DNA from: FEN-1279 sp964501535
GTDB taxonomy: Bacteria; Bacteroidota; Ignavibacteria; Tepidaquicellales; Tepidaquicellaceae
NCBI GenBank assembly: GCA_964501535.1
Contig: CAZCSV010000001.1
Coordinates: 682,001-746,000 of the forward strand
DNA length: 64,000 bases
Direction of reading: 5' to 3'
The notes beneath the pieces were generated by a model. The model was not told the origin of the DNA. It saw nothing but the letters and a program-made list of their open reading frames with translations, and did no database searches. The position numbers were made by a program, and so were the translations under genes. Positions 44,447 to 52,519 of the stretch are shown piece by piece (position 1 is the first letter of the stretch; each line of letters begins with the position of its first letter).

Positions 44447-46465
44447 CTATCTGAATATAAAATAAAGAACTATTATTCCGAATACTAAAAATAATATGTA
44501 TGTCTGTATCCTTCCGGTCTGGAATTTCCTTAATATAAGACCGAAAAATCCGACCAATCCGCCTGATAAATTAACAAGCCCGTCAACAACTATGTTATCG
44601 AACTTACCCGAACCGAAAGATGTCCACCTCGTTATCGTAGCGGAACCATTCACTGCTCCGTCAACCAGCTTATTGTCGATCCATGCGCTTATTCTTGAAA
44701 TACCCATAGTTAATGCTATTACTGTTGCATCGTATAACTCGTCAAAATACCACTTGTTTAATGAGAAATTATATATAGGTTTAATCTTTTCGGTTAATTT
44801 TTCTACGTCCACTTTCTTCCAGAAATAAAAAGCATAAGCAAGTAATATTCCCGTTCCTGCTATCGCTAGAGAAAGAAACATTGCAGGATAATGTGCGTGA
44901 TGTAACAGTTCTGTGTACTCGGCTCTATCTACTATATGATAAATAGCTCCTTTTGTTCCCGTTAAAAGCGACTCCGGTGTTTTCATCATTTGCATAATCC
45001 ATCCCGAATCCGCACCAAATGGATTGAAGGAGTAAAACGCAAAGAAAGATAACATTGCCAGCATTATCAATGGCAAAGTCATCTGAATAGGCGATTCGTG
45101 GCAATGGTCATACTTTTCTTTGTTCCTTGATTCACCGTAAAAAGTGATGATTAATAAACGGAACATATAAAAAGCCGTGAGCCCTGCTACTAAAAATCCT
45201 ATTACCGGAATAATGTACGTTATTCCGCCGTTGATATTTGCAAAAGCCATCGTAGCGGCTAGTATTGAATCCTTGCTTAAAAATCCTGAAGTAAACGGAA
45301 CACCGCAAAGTGCAAACGTCGCCATTAAAAATGTCCAATACGTAATGGGCATCTTTTTCCTCAAACCGCCCATTTCCCTTATATCCTGAACGTGATGCAT
45401 TCCGATTATCACAGAACCTGCAGTCAGGAACAAACATGCCTTGAAAAATGCGTGAGTGACAAGATGAAACATTCCGAAAGACATCGCCCCTACTCCGATC
45501 GCCATTATCATATAACCCAGCTGACTGATTGTTGAATATGCAAGTACTTTCTTAATATCATTTTGCGTTATTGCTATAGTTGCAGAAATAAATGCTGTGA
45601 TTGCACCTATAAAAGTAACAAAGGTAAGCGCATCTGCCGAAAGCATTACAAAAATTCTTGCGGTCAGATACACACCTGCGGCAACCATTGTTGCAGCGTG
45701 AATCAATGCCGAAACCGGTGTTGGACCTTCCATTGCATCCGGTAACCATACGTGAAGCGGAAACTGAGCAGATTTACCTATTGCACCGCAGAAAAGCAAT
45801 ATACCCGCGGTTGTCAATAAACCGCCCTGTAATTTCCCCGCTTCAACCCCCGCGAAGATATCTGTAAAATTAAAAGTACCTATCGTTAAAAATAAAATCA
45901 TTATGCCAAGTAGAAATCCTACGTCACCAATCCTGTTTACTATGAAAGCTTTTTTTGCGGCTTCCTGTGGAGCCGGTTTCTCATACCAGAATCCTATTAA
46001 TAAATATGAGCTTAAACCGACAAGTTCCCAGAAAATATACATCAGAAGCATATTGTTCGTTAAAACCAATCCAAGCATCGAAAAAGTAAAAAATCCGAGA
46101 TAGGAAAAATACTTTTTATACTTGGAATCTCCTTCCATATATTTTACCGAAAATAAATGCACGAAAGCACTAATTGCATTTACTACAATCAGCATTATCG
46201 CCGATATCTCGTCTATTACGAATCCTGCCGTGAATATCGTATTACCTTTACCTAAATCAAACCAGTCAACCGTATAAGAATACTTTCCGGTTTGCGCAAA
46301 TGCAAAAAACACAACAAATGAAAGTGCAAGATTTATGAACAGTAGAGAAACAGCTATAAAATCTCCCTTTCTCGGAATAAAATTCCCGAAAAAAGCCAAT
46401 ATCAGAAACGATAACATTGGCAAGAGCAGTATTACTAACGGAAGATATTGTAAAGTATAATCCAT
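44447..46465 (-). CDS. nuoL: NADH-quinone oxidoreductase subunit L
   Basis: The distal proton-pumping subunit of complex I with its long lateral helix; 672 residues and about 16 membrane segments. Blocks include NMLLMYIFWELVGLSSYLLIGFWYE, FPLHVWLPDAMEGPTPVSALIHAATMVAAGVYLTAR (typical of NuoL) and LAYSTISQLGYMIMAIG. The C-terminal 120 residues form the lateral helix region. Nine bases separate nuoK from its start; the tRNA-Leu lies directly after its stop. Confidence 0.96.
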   Translation of the reverse strand: MDYTLQYLPLVILLLPMLSFLILAFFGNFIPRKGDFIAVSLLFINLALSFVVFFAFAQTGKYSYTVDWFDLGKGNTIFTAGFVIDEISAIMLIVVNAISAFVHLFSVKYMEGDSKYKKYFSYLGFFTFSMLGLVLTNNMLLMYIFWELVGLSSYLLIGFWYEKPAPQEAAKKAFIVNRIGDVGFLLGIMILFLTIGTFNFTDIFAGVEAGKLQGGLLTTAGILLFCGAIGKSAQFPLHVWLPDAMEGPTPVSALIHAATMVAAGVYLTARIFVMLSADALTFVTFIGAITAFISATIAITQNDIKKVLAYSTISQLGYMIMAIGVGAMSFGMFHLVTHAFFKACLFLTAGSVIIGMHHVQDIREMGGLRKKMPITYWTFLMATFALCGVPFTSGFLSKDSILAATMAFANINGGITYIIPVIGFLVAGLTAFYMFRLLIITFYGESRNKEKYDHCHESPIQMTLPLIMLAMLSFFAFYSFNPFGADSGWIMQMMKTPESLLTGTKGAIYHIVDRAEYTELLHHAHYPAMFLSLAIAGTGILLAYAFYFWKKVDVEKLTEKIKPIYNFSLNKWYFDELYDATVIALTMGISRISAWIDNKLVDGAVNGSATITRWTSFGSGKFDNIVVDGLVNLSGGLVGFFGLILRKFQTGRIQTYILFLVFGIIVLYFIFR

Positions 46466-46473
46466 AATAAAAA

Positions 46474-46782
46474 TTAATCTTTCATAGTATTTGCCTCGTC
46501 CACGTTTACCGTGGAGAAGTGATTATATAAATTAAGTATTATTGCAAGGGCAATTGCAGCTTCTGCAACGGCAAGAATGATTACAAAAATCGTTATCATC
46601 TGTCCGTCTACTCCAAGCCCTCCGAAATGTGAAAATGCGACCAGATTTATATTTGCCGCATTTAATATCAGCTCAATTCCCATCAAAATCAGTATGGCAT
46701 TCCTTCTTGATATTAATGCAAAAAGCCCGACACCGAAAAGTATCGCACTGACTATTAAATAATGATGTAATCCTGTTTCCAT
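46474..46782 (-). CDS. nuoK: NADH-quinone oxidoreductase subunit K
   Basis: A 102-residue, three-helix membrane subunit of complex I. GIELILNAANINLVAFS holds the conserved membrane glutamate, and a second glutamate is in ILAVAEAAIALAIILNLY. It sits 9 bases before nuoL and 19 bases after nuoJ, in the usual order. Confidence 0.95.
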   Translation of the reverse strand: METGLHHYLIVSAILFGVGLFALISRRNAILILMGIELILNAANINLVAFSHFGGLGVDGQMITIFVIILAVAEAAIALAIILNLYNHFSTVNVDEANTMKD

Positions 46783-46801
46783 ATTGTAAATCTTTTGTTA
46801 T

Positions 46802-47296
46802 TTATTTGTTTTTTCTTGCATACATTGCCGAACCTATTAAAGCAATTAACAAAACAATTGATGCAATTTCAAAAGGCAGCAAATAACTCGAAAGCAATTG
46901 CCTGCCGATTTCACCGATAGTTGTTTCATTTTGAATCGGAATCGTAACTCTCCATTTCGTCGTTAGCATTATCACTATTATTATTGCGGTAATTCCAACC
47001 GTAAAGATTACCGCAGGAATAATATTCAAATTATTCGTCTTTATGTCTATACTGGTAATCCTGTGGGTCAGCATAATACCGAATAAAAGAAGGATTAATA
47101 TCCCTCCCACGTATACCATTATCTGCGTAATCGCAATGAAATCCGCCCTCAACAATAAATATAATGCGGCTATGCTTAAAAGGGTAACAAACAGCGCCAT
47201 TGCAGAATACATAATATTTCTAGTTGAAACTAAAAATACCGCTGACGTAATTGTTAATAAAGCAAAAATGTAAAATAAAATTGTATAATAATCCAT
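46802..47296 (-). CDS. nuoJ: NADH-quinone oxidoreductase subunit J
   Basis: A 164-residue membrane subunit of complex I with five hydrophobic segments. ISAALYLLLRADFIAITQIMVYVGGILILLLFGIMLTHR carries the helix with the pi-bulge typical of NuoJ. The C-terminal part (EIASIVLLIALIGSAMYARK) is complete. Neighbouring nuoI and nuoK confirm the assignment. Confidence 0.93.
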   Translation of the reverse strand: MDYYTILFYIFALLTITSAVFLVSTRNIMYSAMALFVTLLSIAALYLLLRADFIAITQIMVYVGGILILLLFGIMLTHRITSIDIKTNNLNIIPAVIFTVGITAIIIVIMLTTKWRVTIPIQNETTIGEIGRQLLSSYLLPFEIASIVLLIALIGSAMYARKNK

Positions 47297-47304
47297 AATC
47301 GTAA

Positions 47305-47907
47305 TTAAGATTCTTTTTTATCTGTTTCCGGTTTCTGTGTCTCATCCGGTTTCTTTTCAGCAGGCTTTTTCACAGCCGCTGCTCCTGCCGCCTTCTTCTT
47401 TGCCTGCTCCTCTGCATATTCTTCCGCTTTCTTTTTCTTTTCCTCCGCCTGCTCGGGGGTCATATCCGTAAATTCATAAAGCAAATCCGCTCTCTTAAAC
47501 GTCGAAAACTCGAATACATCCGTCATGTATATGCATTCCGTCGGACAAGGAAAAACACACAACTGGCAATAACAACATTTTGCAAAATCAATCGTAAATT
47601 TTGGAACGAATAGCGCTTTTTTCTTACCCTGAGACGTTGTTCCCGTCTTTCCAACTACATCACCGGGAACAGCTTTAATAGTCTGTATTTCTATACAGCT
47701 TACAGGACAGGCTTTTGCACACTGGTCGCACCCGATACAATCATCTATATTTACGAACAACCTGTTTCTCTCTCGCTCGGGTAACTGTAACTTCTGTTCA
47801 GGATACATAATCGTGACTTTTTTCTGAAACATATGCCTGAATGTTATAGACATCCCTATTAATATCGATGAAATTGCCTGATAAATATGTCTAAAATAAA
47901 CTTTCAT
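47305..47907 (-). CDS. nuoI: NADH-quinone oxidoreductase subunit I with charged C-terminal tail
   Basis: The 2x[4Fe-4S] subunit that passes electrons toward the N2 cluster. Cluster motifs are CIGCDQCAKACP and CYCQLCVFPCP. I begin at the ATG at 47907 (200 residues); a longer frame from 47994 would overlap the nuoH end and has no SD support. After about residue 145 there is a tail of roughly 50 residues rich in Lys, Ala and Glu (KKKKAEEYAEEQAKKKAAG then KPAEKKPDETQKPETDKK), which normal NuoI lacks. Confidence 0.95.
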   Translation of the reverse strand: MKVYFRHIYQAISSILIGMSITFRHMFQKKVTIMYPEQKLQLPERERNRLFVNIDDCIGCDQCAKACPVSCIEIQTIKAVPGDVVGKTGTTSQGKKKALFVPKFTIDFAKCCYCQLCVFPCPTECIYMTDVFEFSTFKRADLLYEFTDMTPEQAEEKKKKAEEYAEEQAKKKAAGAAAVKKPAEKKPDETQKPETDKKES

Positions 47908-47924
47908 ATATATTAAATATTCTT

Positions 47925-48980
47925 TTATAATACCAGATATAAACCGACTGCAAATATGCATACCATGGCAATCGGAATTAAATACTTCCAGCACATACCC
48001 ATTAACTGGTCAACTCTTAATCTCGGTAAAGTCCACCTCAGCCAGATTTGTACAAAAACAAAAAATAAACCTTTTCCTATAAACCAGACAAACTGCATCC
48101 ACGGCGTATTTAAAAACGGAATAGCATCTCCGAACGGTGACTGCCATCCGCCAAAAAATAATGTCACCAGTACTCCCGATACTGCAAATAACTGAGCGTA
48201 TTCCGCAAACATAAACATTACCATCTGCATACCCGCATACTCGAGGTGTACACCTGCCACGATTTCACTGTCCGCTTCTACGATGTCAAACGGAGTCCTG
48301 TTTGCCTCTGCCAGCGTAGATAAAAACAATATTAATGCCGCTGTAACTAAAAATGGTATTAATATAACCTTCGATAAACCTCCTGGTCCGCCCATTATAA
48401 ACCAGTTCTGTATTCCTCCTGCCTGAAGCTCGCTGAATTTCTGCATGCTTAAAGTTCCTGCTATCATAACTACATTCAATGCGGCAAGTGCAGTTGGTAT
48501 CTCGTAACTGACTATCTGAGCTACCGACCTCATACTTCCGTACAACGAGTATTTGTTGTTGGACGACCATCCTCCCATCAGCATACCAATCACGCTTATT
48601 GACGTCACTGCAAAGAAATAAAATAATCCGATGTTCAAATCTACACCTACATATATACTGCTGAACGGTATTACCGCATATCCCAGTAATGTTCCCAAAA
48701 ATACCACATATGGAGCTATCCAGTACAGCCATTTATCGGCTCTTTCGGGAAGCACCATTTCTTTTTGCAATAATTTGAATGCATCTGCTATCACCTGTAA
48801 AATACCGGTCCTTCCACCTACCCTGTTTGGTCCCGGTCTGTTTTGCATAAACGCCGATATTTTTCTTTCTCCAAGAACGGCATATAATGCAAAAACAACA
48901 ACAAATGCAAAAAGCGGAATCGGAATAATTAAATCCTTTATTAATTCATTTCCGAATATGTCTAATAAAAACTTATCCAA
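47925..48980 (-). CDS. nuoH: NADH-quinone oxidoreductase subunit H
   Basis: The membrane subunit that forms part of the quinone channel, 351 residues and eight or more hydrophobic segments. Hallmarks are ERKISAFMQNRPGPNRVGG, ADAFKLLQKE, LAEANRTPFDIVEADSEIVAGVHLEYAGM and the terminal WTLPRLRVDQLMGMCWKYLIP. It starts at TTG with no ATG nearby that would keep the N-terminus. The gene directly follows nuoD by 35 bases; nuoE, nuoF and nuoG, which lie here in 14-gene operons, are absent. Confidence 0.95.
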   Translation of the reverse strand: MDKFLLDIFGNELIKDLIIPIPLFAFVVVFALYAVLGERKISAFMQNRPGPNRVGGRTGILQVIADAFKLLQKEMVLPERADKWLYWIAPYVVFLGTLLGYAVIPFSSIYVGVDLNIGLFYFFAVTSISVIGMLMGGWSSNNKYSLYGSMRSVAQIVSYEIPTALAALNVVMIAGTLSMQKFSELQAGGIQNWFIMGGPGGLSKVILIPFLVTAALILFLSTLAEANRTPFDIVEADSEIVAGVHLEYAGMQMVMFMFAEYAQLFAVSGVLVTLFFGGWQSPFGDAIPFLNTPWMQFVWFIGKGLFFVFVQIWLRWTLPRLRVDQLMGMCWKYLIPIAMVCIFAVGLYLVL

Positions 48981-49015
48981 AATATTTTATTTTATAGAAT
49001 TTTATTTTTTTAATT

Positions 49016-50134
49016 TTATCTGTCAATACATCCCAGTACTATATCGAGACTCCCTAAAGTCATTACTACATCCGCTATCATATATCCTTTCGATAATGCC
49101 CTTATCAAACTCAGGTTACAAAACGACGGTGAACGTGCTTTTATCCTGTACGGATTTAAACTGCCGTCACTTATTATATAATATCCAAGCTCACCCTTCG
49201 GCGTTTCCGTTCTCGCATAAACTTCACCGACAGGAGGTTTCACTCTCTTAGGAACCTGTGCCTGCACATCCCCTTCCGGAATGTTATCAATTGCCTGCTC
49301 GATTATTTTAAGTGACTCTTCCATCTCGTGAATCCTTACCATATACCTGTCCCAGTTATCACCAACCGTTCCCTTTATTCCCTTACCTACTGGAATATCG
49401 AAATCGAATTTGTTATATATCGAATAGGGTTCGTTTTTCCTTAAATCGAATTTCACTCCCGAACCCCTTAATGTCGGTCCGCACGCTCCTGCATTAATAG
49501 CATAATCCGCAGGTAGTATTCCTACGTTTGCTGTTCTTTCTATAAAAATCTTATTGTAGGATAAAAGGTCATTTAATTCCTTTATTCTGGGTCTAAAATA
49601 CTTTATGAATTCTTTTGTCTTTTGCTGGAAATTTGCCGGAATATCGTGAGATAATCCCCCTATCCAGAAATAGTTGTAAAGTAGTCTCGCACCGCACGTA
49701 ATCTCGAATAATTCCAGAACATGCTCTCTGGATGCCATGCAATATAAAAAAGGTGTGAATGCACCCGCATCGTTTCCATAGGTTCCAATCGCTATTAAAT
49801 GGGATGCTATCCTCTGCAGTTCAGCCATTATAACTCTGATATATTCTACCCTCTCCGGAACTTGAATCCCCAATAGCTTCTCCATTCCGATTACGTAACT
49901 GAATTCATTTGACATTGAATTGACATAATCCATTCTGTCCGTATAAGGAATTACCTGCGGATATGTCATTGCTTCACAATGCTTTTCGAAACACCTGTGC
50001 AAGTAACCTATGTATGGTTTCACGTCGATTACAATTTCGCCTTCCAATGTCAATTGTAATCTGAGCACCCCGTGCGTCGAAGGATGCTGGGGGCCCATGT
50101 TCAATACCATTTCTTCGGTTCTTATATCAGCCAT
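49016..50134 (-). CDS. nuoD: NADH-quinone oxidoreductase subunit D
   Basis: The quinone-binding 49-kDa subunit, here 372 residues. Signatures are MGPQHPSTHGVLRLQLTLEGE (quinone-site His), YIGYLHRCFEKHCEAMTYPQVIPYTDRMDYVNSM, GACGPTLRGSGVKFDLRKNEPY and the terminal MTLGSLDIVLGCIDR. It is not fused with NuoC. Together with nuoC and nuoB it makes up the quinone-reducing module. Confidence 0.96.
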   Translation of the reverse strand: MADIRTEEMVLNMGPQHPSTHGVLRLQLTLEGEIVIDVKPYIGYLHRCFEKHCEAMTYPQVIPYTDRMDYVNSMSNEFSYVIGMEKLLGIQVPERVEYIRVIMAELQRIASHLIAIGTYGNDAGAFTPFLYCMASREHVLELFEITCGARLLYNYFWIGGLSHDIPANFQQKTKEFIKYFRPRIKELNDLLSYNKIFIERTANVGILPADYAINAGACGPTLRGSGVKFDLRKNEPYSIYNKFDFDIPVGKGIKGTVGDNWDRYMVRIHEMEESLKIIEQAIDNIPEGDVQAQVPKRVKPPVGEVYARTETPKGELGYYIISDGSLNPYRIKARSPSFCNLSLIRALSKGYMIADVVMTLGSLDIVLGCIDR

Positions 50135-50162
50135 AAAATTAATTATCTTAAAATTTCTGTTA

Positions 50163-50642
50163 TTAATACGGAACTTTCATTCCGTTGTAAAACTCGGGTA
50201 CTTTAAAATCTTTTCTCAAAGGATGACCTTTCCAGTCTTCCGGTAATAATATTCTCCTTAAATCGGGATGACCTTCGAATGTCACTCCTATTAAATCGTA
50301 TGCTTCCCTTTCATGCCATTCTGCAGCAGCCCAAACATCATATACCGTCGGTATTTTTGGTTCGCTTTTCGGAACTATTGCTTTTATTACTAATCTATGA
50401 TTTAATGCAAATGAATATAAATGATATACAACCGCGAGATTGTCCTTGTCATAATCAACTCCGCTCAAACAGCTTAAATAATCAAACTGAAGTCTCTCCT
50501 CGTCTCTGAGGAATAAACATACCGCATTAATTTTTTCCGCTTCTATTATCATATAAGGGTCAACAGGTTTATCCAATACCGGCTCACCTATCCCTTCGTC
50601 AAAAACGGATTTTAGTATGTTGTAAATTTCGTTAATTTCCAT
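50163..50642 (-). CDS. nuoC: NADH-quinone oxidoreductase subunit C
   Basis: The 30-kDa-type hydrophilic subunit, 159 residues, with the signature AAEWHEREAYDLIGVTFEGHPDLRRILLPEDWKGHPLRKDF. It lies 8 bases after nuoB and 28 bases before nuoD on the minus strand. In several Bacteroidota C and D are fused; here they are separate. Confidence 0.95.
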   Translation of the reverse strand: MEINEIYNILKSVFDEGIGEPVLDKPVDPYMIIEAEKINAVCLFLRDEERLQFDYLSCLSGVDYDKDNLAVVYHLYSFALNHRLVIKAIVPKSEPKIPTVYDVWAAAEWHEREAYDLIGVTFEGHPDLRRILLPEDWKGHPLRKDFKVPEFYNGMKVPY

Positions 50643-50650
50643 TATAAATT

Positions 50651-51160
50651 CTATTTATTCTTGGTTGCTAATGATTGTGTTCTGATTTTTTCCTGTAACT
50701 TTATAAGACCTTCCAGTAAAGCCTCAGGCCTCGGCGGACAGCCCGGAATGTATACGTCTACGGGAATGATTCTGTCCACTCCTTTTAAAACATGATAACC
50801 GTGCTCCCAATAAGGACCTCCACAGTTGGCACAGCTTCCCATCGATAAACAATATTTCGGCTCCGGCATCTGCTCCCATAATCTCTTTATCCTCGTTGCC
50901 ATCTTCAATGTAACCGTTCCCGATATCAAAATTATATCGATATGCCTCGGTGAAGGACGCGGAATAATCCCGAATCTGTCCAAATCATAATGTGCGGCCG
51001 ATGTTGCCATCATTTCTATTGCACAACATGCTAAACCGAAAAACATCTGCCACATCGAATTTAACCTGCCCCAGTTAAAAAGTTTATCAGCTGAGGTAAT
51101 TATAATATTGCCGCTTCCAAACTGCTCGATGTGTGTGTCAAGTTTATTTAATATACCCAT
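50651..51160 (-). CDS. nuoB: NADH-quinone oxidoreductase subunit B
   Basis: The N2-cluster subunit, 169 residues. Cluster ligands appear in LACCAIEMMATSAAHYD (tandem Cys), GSCANCGGPYW and PGCPPRPEALLEGL, with the DIILISGTVTLKMA strand between. It is 5 bases after nuoA in the operon and complete. Confidence 0.96.
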   Translation of the reverse strand: MGILNKLDTHIEQFGSGNIIITSADKLFNWGRLNSMWQMFFGLACCAIEMMATSAAHYDLDRFGIIPRPSPRHIDIILISGTVTLKMATRIKRLWEQMPEPKYCLSMGSCANCGGPYWEHGYHVLKGVDRIIPVDVYIPGCPPRPEALLEGLIKLQEKIRTQSLATKNK

Positions 51161-51165
51161 ATTTA

Positions 51166-51576
51166 TTAATTTCCAGCTTTAAAAATTTCTCTTTCAAGTT
51201 TTGGAATTTCAGGCTTTGGCTTATCCCATTGAAGATCTCCTTTTGCCCAAACATAAATTAAACCTATTATCAGAATAAGTAAAAATACTGCCATCTCAAT
51301 GAAAGCTATTAACCCAATCTCCTTAAAAACCACTGCCCATGGAAAAAGAAAAACTATTTCTACATCAAATATTATGAAAATTAATGCGGTTACATAAAAC
51401 CTGATATTGAATTTTATCCAAGTTTCACCTACCGTATCTTCACCGCATTCGTATGTTGTATATTTTCCTTTGGTGGGTCTTTTTGGTCCTACGATTTTTG
51501 CCGATATTAATGCAATAGCAACAAATCCTAAAGCAAAAATCAGGAATATTAAGACTTGCCCGTAATCTGAAAACAT
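51166..51576 (-). CDS. nuoA: NADH-quinone oxidoreductase subunit A
   Basis: The first gene of the nuo operon, 136 residues and three hydrophobic segments. YECGEDTVGETWIKFNIRFYVTALIFIIFDVEIVFLFPWAVV is the family signature with the conserved ECG loop and acidic helix. AAAGGTAA lies upstream. birA ends 61 bases upstream on the same strand and could share the transcript. Confidence 0.95.
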   Translation of the reverse strand: MFSDYGQVLIFLIFALGFVAIALISAKIVGPKRPTKGKYTTYECGEDTVGETWIKFNIRFYVTALIFIIFDVEIVFLFPWAVVFKEIGLIAFIEMAVFLLILIIGLIYVWAKGDLQWDKPKPEIPKLEREIFKAGN

Positions 51577-51637
51577 TATAAATTACCTTTTGATAATTTT
51601 TAAAATTAATAAAGGAAAGTAAAATTACTCAAAAATA

Positions 51638-52426
51638 TTAATAAATAAAACTGATTTCTCCGGTATAATATGCATTATTTTTTTTTATACCGGGCTCGCT
51701 TTCAGTCTCGATTTTAATTCCTCCGTCATCCAATATGTCAATAATTTTTCCGCTGATTTCCCCCGGCTCATCCGATTTTCTGAATTTGATTTCCTTGCCG
51801 ATTAACTGCGAATCACTCTTCCACAACTTCATCAGATTCTCAATGTCTCCCAATAATTCTACATTTTCATAGAACTCTTTTATGATTCTTATTAGTAAAT
51901 CTTCCAGCTCGAAAATTATTCCTGCCTCTATCCTTATTGATGTGGCCTTGTACAAAATCGAACTCGGAAACTCATTTTGATTAACGTTTATCCCGACACC
52001 AATTATAAACTTCTTCTCTTCACTGTTGAAATCCGTCAGTTCAGTAAGTATCCCTCCGAACTTCTTGCCCTTTATTAATAAATCATTAGGCCATTTCAAA
52101 GAAAAATTTTTGTGCATATACTCGGGAAAAATATCTTTGATTGCCTTTAATATTATATAAGAAGTATAAAAATTCAACATGTATGCGTTTTTGCCCGGAA
52201 TGTTGAATTTCTTTACTATTGTAAATGTTAAATTGTTGTCTTCTATCGATTCCCAGTTCCTGTCATACCTGCCCCTTCCTTCATATTGGTATGATGTTAT
52301 TATCAGATTGTCACTTTCTGTATCGCTATCTTTTGCGTATTTATTTGTCGAATGCAACTGGCTGAAATATATGACATCCTTTAATCCGATTTTTTGTAAC
52401 GAATCTTTTATTAATTGTATTTTCAT
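51638..52426 (-). CDS. birA: Biotin-[acetyl-CoA-carboxylase] ligase
   Basis: Attaches biotin to carrier proteins through biotinyl-AMP. The 262-residue protein is the short form without an N-terminal DNA-binding domain, so it is probably not a repressor. The biotin loop reads EGRGRYDRNWES, and KWPNDLLIKGKKFGGILTE holds the catalytic lysine; IIGVGINVNQNEFP closes the core and the C-terminal SH3-like domain is present. The visible substrate in the window is the biotin carrier at 13.8 kb. It precedes nuoA by 61 bases and is upstream of the S8 protease transcript on the same strand. Confidence 0.93.
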   Translation of the reverse strand: MKIQLIKDSLQKIGLKDVIYFSQLHSTNKYAKDSDTESDNLIITSYQYEGRGRYDRNWESIEDNNLTFTIVKKFNIPGKNAYMLNFYTSYIILKAIKDIFPEYMHKNFSLKWPNDLLIKGKKFGGILTELTDFNSEEKKFIIGVGINVNQNEFPSSILYKATSIRIEAGIIFELEDLLIRIIKEFYENVELLGDIENLMKLWKSDSQLIGKEIKFRKSDEPGEISGKIIDILDDGGIKIETESEPGIKKNNAYYTGEISFIY

Positions 52427-52519
52427 AAAATATTAAACGTGATATTATGTAGTTACTGCAGATTTAAAATATTCTAACGAAGATTTTTTTGCGTAGGAAA
52501 ACTATATTTTAAAACGTCT

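Noticed and set aside
45558..45749. Frames rich in Cys on both strands inside nuoL
   Set aside because: They are shadows of the nuoL coding frame.
47908..47994. Longer N-terminus of NuoI
   Set aside because: It would overlap the nuoH end by 70 bases; the ATG at 47907 fits the family start.
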